From assembly GCA_964491535.1 (NCBI GenBank), contig CAZBGR010000015.1, positions 1 to 17,918 of the forward strand: DNA of 17,918 nt, given 5' to 3'. Made by a program: the position numbers and the translations under genes. The notes under the pieces were generated by a model. That model was given only the letters and a program-made list of their open reading frames with translations. It had not been told where the DNA came from and searched no databases. Shown in pieces: positions 7,690-14,790 of the stretch; the stretch's first letter is position 1; the number at the start of each line of letters is the position of its first letter. This DNA comes from CAZBGR01 sp964491535. Lineage in GTDB: Bacteria; Bacillota_I; Bacilli_A; RF39; UBA660.

Positions 7690-7797
7690 CTAACTCCTTT
7701 AACTTTACTTTAACAAAAAGGATTAAAGGAATCAAACGTAAAAAAACATACCATACAATAAGGTTCTCTTAATTACTATAATTTAATTATTGATTTG

Positions 7798-7855
7798 ATA
7801 AAACATATTTTTATAATTAAATATTAAGCTATTATTAAATTTTAGTATGTTTTAT
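7798..7855. repeat. Inverted repeat with long spacer at the outer edge of copy B
   Basis: Perfect 10-bp arms ATAAAACATA (7798-7807) and TATGTTTTAT (7846-7855) with a 38-nt AT-rich spacer. The left arm belongs to the duplicated segment and is also present in copy A (about 6713-6722); the right arm lies beyond the duplication. It has no U-tract on either side, so it is not a clear terminator for the acyl-CoA synthetase gene. Its function is unknown. Confidence 0.35.
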
Positions 7856-7877
7856 ATAAAAGGTTTGAAAATAACTA

Positions 7878-9986
7878 TTAATCATAATTAATCATTATTT
7901 TTACATCAACTGCAATCGCTTCATTAGGATAAACTATTATTGGGTTTAAATCTATTTCTTTAATTTCAGGAAAATCAAGGGCTAATTGTGCTATTTGCGT
8001 TATTATTGAAATTAAGGTATTAAGATTAGATTTTTTATTTCCTCGATAACCTTTTAATAAAGAATAAGCTTTAGTTTTTTTTATCATTTTTTTGATTTGA
8101 TTAACAGATAAATGATGTGCCAAGCTGAAGGAAACATCATTTAACAAATTAACATAAATGCCTCCAAGACCAAAAGCTAATAAAGGACCAAAGTGAGGAT
8201 CTCTTTTCATTCCAATAAAAATTTCATGGCCTTTATCCATCATTTTTTGAATTTCAATTCCATAAATAAGATTTTTTGAAAGATGTTTAGTATTATTGAT
8301 AATTCGTTCACAAGCTTTAGCTACTTCCTTTTGATTATTAAGTTTTATTTCAATCCCTTTTACCTCAGTTTTATGAATTATTGAAGGAGAAGCTATTTTT
8401 AAAACAACAGGATAACCTATTTTTTCAGCGTAATTAAGTGCTTGTTGTTTATTTTTAGTTAAAAAGGTTGGTAAGGAATTAATATTATAAGCTGCTAATA
8501 ATTTAGCACCTTCACTTCCTAATAGTACTTTTCTTTTATCTTTTTTAACTTTATTTAAAATATTATCAACAGTTTTTTTATCCACTTTTTTAACAATTGC
8601 TAATTTTGATGGTTCTTTTGCTTGCTTTTTAAGATTAGCATAAAGAGTTAAAGCTGCCAAGGCTTTAAGAGCTGGTTCGGGAAAAGTATAACAAGGAATA
8701 CCTTTTTTATTTAAATAACAATTAGCTTCTTCTACTTCTTTTCCTCCGACAAAAACAGTTAAGATAGGTTTTAAGGGGTAATCGTTTTTTAATTTATTAA
8801 TTATTTTACCAACTTCAAGGGGATTAATAACTGCAGTAGGTGATAAAATAATTAATAAGGCATCAGTAAAATCATCTTCTAAGATGATTTTTAAAGTTTG
8901 TTGATAACGGGTTGAATCAGCATCACCTAGTAAATCAACTGGATTTAAAATGTTTGAAGCGGATGGTAGTAAAGCTTTTAGTTTTTTAGTTGTTTTTTTT
9001 GTAAAGCGAGTAATAACTAGTTTATTTTTTTCGATATTATCAATAGCAATAATCCCTGGGCCACCTGAATTAGTAATAACAGCTATTTTATTTCCTTTAG
9101 GTAATGGTTGATTAACAAAGGTGGTCGCTAAATCGAATAATTCAGCAATATTTTTGACTCTAAGGGCTCCAAATTGGTTAAAAGCAGTATCATAAGCGAC
9201 ATCGCTTCCAGCTAAAGCTCCTGTATGAGAGGAAGCAGCCTCTGCCCCAGCTTCTGAAACACCTGCTTTCATAATAATAAGTGGTTTTTTAGAAGCATAT
9301 TTTTCTAAAGTTTCAATAAAAGCTTGCCCATCAAGAATATCTTCAAGGTAACATAAAACAACCTTAGTATAAGGGTCGTTAAAAGAAGCTTTAATAAAAT
9401 CTATTTCATTTAAATCAGCCTTATTACCTATTGAAACAAGTTGTGAAAAACCAAGTTTTTTAGTTTCACACCAATCAAAAATTGCTAAAAGCATCGCTCC
9501 GCTTTGTGATATAAAAGCAATATTTCCTTTGGTAGGATTTCCAGGTAAAAAAGAAGCATTCAAGGGGGTATGAGTATCAGTTATGCCAACCACATTAGGA
9601 CCTACTAATCTCATCTTATAGTGTCGACAAATATCTAATAAAGCTTGTTCTTTTTTTAAACCTTCGTTACCTATTTCCTTAAAGCCAGCACTAATAACTA
9701 TTAAAAACTTAACTTTTTTTTCTCCACATTGAGTAGCGATATCTAAAACAAGAGGTTCAGGAATAACTATGACAGCAACTTCTATTTCATCCTTAATCTC
9801 AATTATTGATTGATAACAAGGGTATCCTAAAATTGTTTTTTCCCTGGGGTTAATTGGATAAAGATGACCTTGATAGTTACTTGTTTTAATATTATTTAAA
9901 ATAGCATAACCAATTTTGGTTTTCTTTTTTGAAGCTCCAATTATTGCTATTGATTTAGGATTAAATAAAGTTTGTAAATGATTCAT
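7878..9986 (-). CDS. ADP-forming acyl-CoA (acetyl-CoA) synthetase, fused alpha-beta subunits
   Basis: An NDP-forming acyl-CoA synthetase that converts acyl-CoA (often acetyl-CoA) plus ADP and phosphate to the free acid, CoA and ATP, a substrate-level ATP step in fermenting anaerobes. The 702-residue length fits a single-chain alpha-beta enzyme. The order is: CoA-binding Rossmann domain (about 5-130, with AIIGASKK at 14-21), succinyl-CoA-ligase-like domain with FISQSGAM (158-165), the phosphorylated His254 in SHTGALAGSD, a second ligase domain starting with ITNSGGPGI (304-312), and an ATP-grasp domain (about 485-702) with GYPVVLKI, HKTEVKGI, FGPLLAFGLGGIYV and EIDLNPIIV. The start is fixed by AAGGAGAT 5 nt before ATG. 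It is divergent from nusB and has an extended -10 at 10011-10019. The substrate cannot be decided from sequence. Confidence 0.92.
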   Translation of the reverse strand: MNHLQTLFNPKSIAIIGASKKKTKIGYAILNNIKTSNYQGHLYPINPREKTILGYPCYQSIIEIKDEIEVAVIVIPEPLVLDIATQCGEKKVKFLIVISAGFKEIGNEGLKKEQALLDICRHYKMRLVGPNVVGITDTHTPLNASFLPGNPTKGNIAFISQSGAMLLAIFDWCETKKLGFSQLVSIGNKADLNEIDFIKASFNDPYTKVVLCYLEDILDGQAFIETLEKYASKKPLIIMKAGVSEAGAEAASSHTGALAGSDVAYDTAFNQFGALRVKNIAELFDLATTFVNQPLPKGNKIAVITNSGGPGIIAIDNIEKNKLVITRFTKKTTKKLKALLPSASNILNPVDLLGDADSTRYQQTLKIILEDDFTDALLIILSPTAVINPLEVGKIINKLKNDYPLKPILTVFVGGKEVEEANCYLNKKGIPCYTFPEPALKALAALTLYANLKKQAKEPSKLAIVKKVDKKTVDNILNKVKKDKRKVLLGSEGAKLLAAYNINSLPTFLTKNKQQALNYAEKIGYPVVLKIASPSIIHKTEVKGIEIKLNNQKEVAKACERIINNTKHLSKNLIYGIEIQKMMDKGHEIFIGMKRDPHFGPLLAFGLGGIYVNLLNDVSFSLAHHLSVNQIKKMIKKTKAYSLLKGYRGNKKSNLNTLISIITQIAQLALDFPEIKEIDLNPIIVYPNEAIAVDVKIMINYD

Positions 9987-10010
9987 GTTATCTCCTTTTC
10001 TATCATTAAA

Positions 10011-10019
10011 ATTATACCA
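10011..10019 (-). promoter_or_regulatory. Acyl-CoA synthetase promoter, extended -10
   Basis: On the minus strand the bases read TGGTATAAT, a perfect extended -10, 24 nt before the ATG at 9986. No -35 match is obvious. Confidence 0.55.
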
Positions 10020-10045
10020 TTTTTTATAGATTAATAAAAGGTTTA

Positions 10046-10054
10046 TGATATAAT
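10046..10054 (+). promoter_or_regulatory. nusB operon promoter, extended -10
   Basis: TGATATAAT is a perfect extended -10 element, 55 nt before the nusB TTG start. It lies back to back with the promoter of the divergent acyl-CoA synthetase gene (27 nt between the two elements). It probably drives nusB-xseA-xseB-lepA. Confidence 0.55.
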
Positions 10055-10109
10055 AATAATTAAGAAGATGAAAAATAATTACTTAATTTAGGGAAAAGAG
10101 GTTAAAAAA

Positions 10110-10529
10110 TTGAAGAAGGAAAGTCGAAGTAAGCAACGTCAAATAATAATGAGCATTTTATATCAGTTTTTTTTATTTGAGAAAAGAGATACCGAAGAAG
10201 AACTTAATCATTTTTTAACTGGGATGATAAATAAAGAAAATGACTTTATTAATAAAATGGTAGAGGGTGTTATTGAGAAAAAAGATGAGCTTGATTTATT
10301 AGCTAATCAATATTTAAAAGATTGGACTATTGATCGTTTAGGTAAGATAGATCAAGTTATTTTAAGAATAGCTATTTATGAATTGTTATATACTAATACC
10401 CCAGCTTTAGTTTGTATAGATGAGGCTGTTAAATTAGCTAAACAATATTCTGATGAAGCTGTTCAAAAAATGATTAATGGAGTTTTGGATAAAATATATC
10501 ATCAAGCAAAGAAAGATAATAAAGATTAG
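10110..10529 (+). CDS. nusB: Transcription antitermination protein NusB
   Basis: NusB is an all-helical RNA-binding protein that works with NusE (S10) at boxA sites in rRNA antitermination. The 139-residue product has the usual SRSKQRQIIMSILYQFFLFE N-terminal helix (4-23), the DWTIDRLGKIDQVILRIAIYELLY core (about 92-115), PALVCIDEAVKLAKQYSDEAV (about 119-139 of the family alignment) and a C-terminal GVLDKIY. The start is an unusual TTG at 10110-10112, with AAAAGAGG about 8 nt upstream. The first in-frame ATG would remove half of the conserved first helix, so TTG is preferred. nusB leads an operon with xseA after 14 nt. folD, which sits between nusB and xseA in B. subtilis, is missing. Confidence 0.95.
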   Translation: MKKESRSKQRQIIMSILYQFFLFEKRDTEEELNHFLTGMINKENDFINKMVEGVIEKKDELDLLANQYLKDWTIDRLGKIDQVILRIAIYELLYTNTPALVCIDEAVKLAKQYSDEAVQKMINGVLDKIYHQAKKDNKD

Positions 10530-10543
10530 AAAAGAGTGAATAA

Positions 10544-11824
10544 ATGAAAAATAATCAATATTTAACAGTCAGTGCTTTAACTAACTATTTAAAAAATAAA
10601 TTTAATCAAGATTCTTTTTTACAAAATGTTTATTTAAAAGGTGAAATATCAAACTTTAAAAGACACACTAGTGGACATTTATATTTTACTCTTAAAGATG
10701 AAATTAGTAAGATAAGTGCAATTATGTTTTTTAATTTAGCTAGTAAATTAAAATTTGAAATTGAAGATGGAATGAAAGTATTAATTAATGGTAAAATTAA
10801 TGTTTATGAACCGGCTGGTAATTATCAAATATATGTAAATGATATGTTAGAAGATGGGGTAGGTAATTTATATATTGCCTATGAACAATTGAAAAATAAA
10901 TTAGCCAAAGAAGGTTTGTTTGATTCTAAACATAAAAAGACCCTACCTAAAATTCCAAATCGGATAGGAGTTATTACTGCTCCGACAGGGGCTGCTATTA
11001 AAGATATCTTATCAACTATTAAAAGAAGATTTCCTATGGTTGAAGTTATTCTTTTTCCTTCTTTAGTACAAGGGCCTGATGCTTCTTTAGACATTGTTAG
11101 GCAAATGAATCGGGCTTATAATTTTGATTTAGATTTATTAATTATTGGTAGAGGTGGTGGTTCAATTGAAGATTTATGGGCTTTTAATGAAGAGATAGTT
11201 GCTAGAGCTATCTTTGATTTTAAAGTTCCGATTATTAGTGCGGTAGGGCATGAAGTTGATTATACGATTAGTGATTTAGTAGCTGATGTAAGAGCTGCTA
11301 CTCCAACAGGCGCAGCTGAAATAGCTGTTCCTAATTTAATTGATTTGTTAAAAGAAATTAAAAATTTAAAAATTAGAGCTAGTAATTATTTGTTTAATAA
11401 ATTAGAAAATAATAATTTAATATTGAAAAAAATAATGGATAGTTATGTTTTAAAAAATCCCCAAGCTCTTTATCAAATAAAGGCTCAAAAAGTAGATAAT
11501 CTTATAGAAAGATTTAATAATTTAATTAAATTTATGATTGATGAGAAAAAAAGCACTTTATTATATTTAAAGGCTAGTTATTTATTAAATAATCCCAAGC
11601 TTATTTATCAAGTTAAAAGTAATAAATTAAATAACTATCTAGAAAAATTAAAAATTTTAAATCCTATAAATACTTTAAATAGGGGATATGCTATAATTAA
11701 AAAAAATAACAAAGTTATTTTTGATTTAAAAAAGATTAAACTTAATGATCAATTAAAAGTTATTTTAAAGAATGGGTTTTTAAGAACTAAAGTTTTAGAG
11801 GTGAAGGAGGAATATAATGAGTAA
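10544..11824 (+). CDS. xseA: Exodeoxyribonuclease VII large subunit
   Basis: Catalytic subunit of exonuclease VII, which degrades single-stranded DNA to short oligonucleotides, partnered by XseB encoded next door. The 426 residues show an N-terminal OB fold (about 6-105, YLKGEISNFKRHTSGHLYFTLKD), then the nuclease domain with RIGVITAPTGAAIKDIL (140-156), IIGRGGGSIEDLWAFN (200-215) and ISAVGHEVDYTISDLVADVRAATPTGAAE (about 231-259). The C-terminal coiled coil (about 265-375) contains the internal repeat NPQALYQIKAQKVDNL / NPKLIYQVKSNKLNNYL (305-320 and 350-366), as expected for the XseB-binding repeats, and NTLNRGYAII ends the conserved part. The ribosome site is weak (AGAGTGA). The gene overlaps xseB by 8 nt, so translation of the two subunits is probably coupled. 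Confidence 0.97.
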   Translation: MKNNQYLTVSALTNYLKNKFNQDSFLQNVYLKGEISNFKRHTSGHLYFTLKDEISKISAIMFFNLASKLKFEIEDGMKVLINGKINVYEPAGNYQIYVNDMLEDGVGNLYIAYEQLKNKLAKEGLFDSKHKKTLPKIPNRIGVITAPTGAAIKDILSTIKRRFPMVEVILFPSLVQGPDASLDIVRQMNRAYNFDLDLLIIGRGGGSIEDLWAFNEEIVARAIFDFKVPIISAVGHEVDYTISDLVADVRAATPTGAAEIAVPNLIDLLKEIKNLKIRASNYLFNKLENNNLILKKIMDSYVLKNPQALYQIKAQKVDNLIERFNNLIKFMIDEKKSTLLYLKASYLLNNPKLIYQVKSNKLNNYLEKLKILNPINTLNRGYAIIKKNNKVIFDLKKIKLNDQLKVILKNGFLRTKVLEVKEEYNE

Positions 11825-12035
11825 AAAAGAAAAGTTTGAGGAAAAATTAGCTAAATTAGAGGGATTAATTAAGGAATTAGAAAATGGTGAAGTTGATTTA
11901 GATGAGGCTATTGACAAATATAGTGAGGCGATGAAGTTAGCTAAAGAATGTACTGATGAAATAAATAAAGCTGAAGAACAAATAAATAAAATTGTTAAAG
12001 AAGATGGTAGTCTTGAACCATTTGTCACAGAATAA
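11817..12035 (+). CDS. xseB: Exodeoxyribonuclease VII small subunit
   Basis: A 72-residue helical protein that binds XseA and is needed for active exonuclease VII. It has the typical FEEKLAKLEGLIKELENGEVDLDEAIDKYSEAMKL pattern (about 6-40), in which the Asn-Gly-Glu turn separates two helices. The start ATG at 11817 lies inside the end of xseA (8-nt overlap) with AAGGAGG just upstream, the best ribosome site in the operon. The C-terminal tail after residue 40 continues the second helix. ispA, the usual next gene in B. subtilis, is replaced here by lepA after 45 nt. Confidence 0.93.
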   Translation: MSKKEKFEEKLAKLEGLIKELENGEVDLDEAIDKYSEAMKLAKECTDEINKAEEQINKIVKEDGSLEPFVTE

Positions 12036-12070
12036 TAAAATTAAAGCTTTTTTAAATAGAAATTTTGAAC

Positions 12071-12076
12071 GGTGAT
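12071..12076 (+). promoter_or_regulatory. lepA ribosome-binding site (decides the start)
   Basis: GGTGAT lies 4 nt before the ATG at 12081. The GTG inside it (12072) is in frame and could be taken for a start, but the same motif serves as ribosome site in mutS, ylbJ and the gene at 17737, so ATG 12081 is preferred. Confidence 0.6.
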
Positions 12077-12080
12077 TTTG

Positions 12081-13871
12081 ATGAATAAAAAAAACATTAG
12101 AAACTTTAGTATCATTGCTCATATTGATCACGGGAAGAGTACTTTAGCTGATCGTATTTTAGAATTTAGTGGGGCAATTAATAAAAGGGAAATGAAAAAG
12201 CAATTGTTAGATAGTATGGATTTAGAACGAGAACGAGGTATTACTATTAAACTTAATGCTGTTCAATTAAAATATAAGAATCAAAATGAAGATTACTTTT
12301 TTCATTTAATTGATACTCCGGGTCATGTTGATTTTTCTTATGAAGTATCACGTAGCTTAGCTGCTTGTGAAGGAGCTATTTTAGTAATAGATGCTACTCA
12401 AGGCATAGAGGCTCAAACCTTAGCGAATGTTTATTTAGCTTTAAATCATAAGTTAACTATTATTCCGGTAATTAATAAGATTGATTTACCTAATGCTAAT
12501 GTTGATAAAGTAAAAAACGATATAATTAATACTTTAGGCTTCAAAGAAGAAGAAATTATTTTAGTTAGTGCAAAAACAGGTGAAGGTATTTCTTTATTAC
12601 TGTCTAATATTATTACTAAAATACCTGCTCCTATTGGTTTAGAGGATAATCCTTTACAAGCTTTAGTATTTGATAGTGTTTTTGATTCTTATCGTGGAGT
12701 TATTATGTTAGTTAGAATAATAGAAGGTAAACTTAAAGTAGCTGATGAAATAGAATTAATGAATACTAAGGCTCGTTATCAAGTTGTTGAATTGGGAGTA
12801 AATGTTCCTAAAGAGCAAAAAAAGGAAAGTTTGATGGCTGGTGAAGTAGGGTGGGTAGCAGCTAGTATAAAAAAAATAGATGATGTTAAAGTAGGGGATA
12901 CTATAACTTTAGTTAATAATAAATCTTTAACACCTTTACCCGGCTATAAACATTTAAAACCAATGGTGTTTTGTGGTTTATATCCTGTTGATTCAACCAA
13001 ATATAACGATTTAAAAGAAGCTTTAGGGAAATTAAAATTAAATGATGCTGCTTTTCTTTATGAACCAGAAACATCTAAAGCTTTAGGGTTTGGTTTTCGT
13101 TGTGGGTTTTTAGGTCTATTACATATGGAAATAATTGAAGAGAGAATTGAACGAGAATTTAAACTTAATCTAATTGCAACCGCTCCTAATGTTATTTATG
13201 AAGTTAATTTAACTGATGGAAATAAATTATTGATTGATAATCCAACTAAATTACCAGATCGTTCTAAAATAGCTAATATAAAAGAACCGTATATTAAAAC
13301 TAATATTTTAGTACCTAATCAATATATTGGTCCAGTAATGGAATTGTGCCAAGCTAAAAGAGGAATCTATCAAACAATGGAACATATTGAACAAAGGGTT
13401 AATCTTCATTATTTAATTCCTTTATCAGAAATTGTCTATGATTTTTTTGATCGTTTAAAATCATCAACTAAAGGTTATGCTTCTTTTGATTATGATTTAG
13501 AGGGATATCGGGTAAGTGATTTAGTAAAGATGGATATTTTAATTAATAATGAATTAATTGATGCCTTTAGTGTTATCGTTCATAAAGCTTCAGCCTATCA
13601 AAGAGGTAAATCAATCGTTAATAATTTAAAAGAACTATTACCAAGACAACAATTTGAGTTACCTATTCAAGCCGTTATAGGTTCAAAAGTGATTGCCAGA
13701 GCTGATCTTAAGGCATTAAGAAAAAATGTTTTAGCTAAATGCTATGGGGGAGATATAAGTAGAAAAAGGAAACTCTTAACTAAGCAAAAAGAAGGTAAAA
13801 AACGAATGAAAAGAGTAGGTAGTGTTGAAATCCCTCAAGAAGCTTTTTTAGCTGTTTTAAAAATAGATTAA
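12081..13871 (+). CDS. lepA: Translation elongation factor 4 (LepA), GTPase
   Basis: LepA/EF4 is a ribosome-associated GTPase linked to back-translocation and to ribosome assembly or initiation quality. The 596-residue length is normal. GTPase motifs from this start are AHIDHGKST (13-21), RGIT (52-55), DTPGHVDF (78-85), NKID (132-135) and SAK (163-165). Domain II, the EF-G-like domains III and V with the FGFRCGFLGLLHMEI block, and the LepA-specific C-terminal domain with KCYGGDISRKRKLLTKQKEGKKRM follow in order. The gene sits at the end of the nusB operon, 45 nt after xseB. The alternative GTG start at 12072 would add three residues but overlaps the ribosome site. No terminator is obvious between lepA and the next gene. 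Confidence 0.98.
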   Translation: MNKKNIRNFSIIAHIDHGKSTLADRILEFSGAINKREMKKQLLDSMDLERERGITIKLNAVQLKYKNQNEDYFFHLIDTPGHVDFSYEVSRSLAACEGAILVIDATQGIEAQTLANVYLALNHKLTIIPVINKIDLPNANVDKVKNDIINTLGFKEEEIILVSAKTGEGISLLLSNIITKIPAPIGLEDNPLQALVFDSVFDSYRGVIMLVRIIEGKLKVADEIELMNTKARYQVVELGVNVPKEQKKESLMAGEVGWVAASIKKIDDVKVGDTITLVNNKSLTPLPGYKHLKPMVFCGLYPVDSTKYNDLKEALGKLKLNDAAFLYEPETSKALGFGFRCGFLGLLHMEIIEERIEREFKLNLIATAPNVIYEVNLTDGNKLLIDNPTKLPDRSKIANIKEPYIKTNILVPNQYIGPVMELCQAKRGIYQTMEHIEQRVNLHYLIPLSEIVYDFFDRLKSSTKGYASFDYDLEGYRVSDLVKMDILINNELIDAFSVIVHKASAYQRGKSIVNNLKELLPRQQFELPIQAVIGSKVIARADLKALRKNVLAKCYGGDISRKRKLLTKQKEGKKRMKRVGSVEIPQEAFLAVLKID

Positions 13872-13962
13872 ATTTTAATTAAATAGATTATTAAAAGTAA
13901 TTTTTATGTATATCTTCTTTTAGTTATTCATATATTTAATTGAATAAGAAAGGAGATGTAGA

Positions 13963-14790
13963 ATGAAACAAGTTATTCCATTTATTAAAGATATTCCTTT
14001 TAAAACAAAGGTTAGTGAAATAACAAGTATTTCTTTAGAACATAATTTAAGATTAGAGGATAATAATGTTATTGGAGAAATGATTGTTAGTGGGGATTAT
14101 AAGATAAGTGATCTTAATCCTACGGTAACTAATTTTAACTTTAAGCTTCCTTTTGAAATTACTCTTGATCAAAAATATGATTCCACTCGAGCCTCTATAG
14201 ATATTGATGATTTTTATTATGAAATTATTGATGAAGAAAAATTAAGAGTTAATATTGATGTTTTAATTGCTGGAATTGAATTAAAAGAAGAGCTTATAAA
14301 AGAATCATTTGTTGCTAAAGAAGAAGTTGTTTTAAGAGATGAAATAGAAGAAGAACCAAAAGATATTAAAGATGAAATGTTAAAAGAAGAAGTTCAAGAA
14401 GAAGTTTTAAGAGAAGCATTAAAGGAAGAAGCAGTTAAAGAAGAATTTAAAAAGGAAGAATTGAAAGAAGAGTTAAAAGAAGAAGGGTTAAAGGTTAAGG
14501 AGGTTGAATCACCAACTAAGGAAAATGGTGTTAGGGAAGACAATTTAGAAGTAGAGGAAACAGCTAAAATAGAGGTTGATGGTGAAAAGATAAGATCATT
14601 ATTTGATTCGTTTGATGATAAAGATGAAACCTTCGCTACTTATCATGTTTATATTGTTAGAAAAGAAGATACCATTGATACTGTTTTAAATAAATATAAT
14701 ATTAGTAAAGATGATTTAGCGATTTATAATAATTTAGAGGAATTTAAAATTGGTGATAAAATAATTATTCCTAAAATAATAAATGAATAA
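13963..14790 (+). CDS. SpoVID-like spore coat assembly protein with LysM domain
   Basis: A 275-residue protein with the layout of B. subtilis SpoVID, the coat morphogenetic protein that helps the coat encase the forespore. The N-terminal region (about 3-107) resembles the SpoVID beta-rich domain, with the PFEITLDQKY...STRASIDIDDFYYEI stretch (63-88) and a VNIDVLIAGIEL ending (96-107). A very acidic, Lys/Glu-rich, repetitive helical middle follows (about 108-205, many KEE units). The C-terminus is a LysM domain (about 226-271, ATYHVYIVRKEDTIDTVLNKYNIS...IGDKIIIPKI). There is no signal peptide, as expected for a mother-cell protein. AAGGAGATG precedes the ATG. The next gene overlaps by 8 nt and is YsxE-like, the same pair as spoVID-ysxE in B. 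subtilis, which strengthens the call. Sequence similarity is weak outside LysM. Confidence 0.8.
   Translation: MKQVIPFIKDIPFKTKVSEITSISLEHNLRLEDNNVIGEMIVSGDYKISDLNPTVTNFNFKLPFEITLDQKYDSTRASIDIDDFYYEIIDEEKLRVNIDVLIAGIELKEELIKESFVAKEEVVLRDEIEEEPKDIKDEMLKEEVQEEVLREALKEEAVKEEFKKEELKEELKEEGLKVKEVESPTKENGVREDNLEVEETAKIEVDGEKIRSLFDSFDDKDETFATYHVYIVRKEDTIDTVLNKYNISKDDLAIYNNLEEFKIGDKIIIPKIINE

Larger units (their letters stand above)
6768..7832 (-). repeat. Direct tandem repeat, copy B (Rpn unit)
   Basis: Second unit, in the same orientation as copy A and separated from it by about 15 nt without clear similarity. It has 24 extra nt in the gene tail and about 5 extra nt upstream. Homology fades near 6768 and 7832. 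Similarity therefore covers both flanks of the gene, so a whole segment was duplicated and only its centre has stayed, or become, identical. Confidence 0.9.

Noticed and set aside
10068..10091. Seven-residue leader peptide before nusB
   Set aside because: A short ATG frame ending in TAG exists, but it has no clear ribosome site, no run of regulatory codons and no attenuator hairpin.
10879..11094. Minus-strand frame of about 70 codons inside xseA
   Set aside because: Fully inside a conserved gene, with no ribosome site or recognisable product.
11795..12131. Minus-strand frames opposite xseB and the start of lepA
   Set aside because: Both overlap conserved genes on the other strand and read as Phe/Ser/Ile-rich shadows.
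13872..13962. Terminator between lepA and the SpoVID-like gene
   Set aside because: Only weak AT pairings are present, with no G/C-containing stem followed by a T-run, so it is not called.
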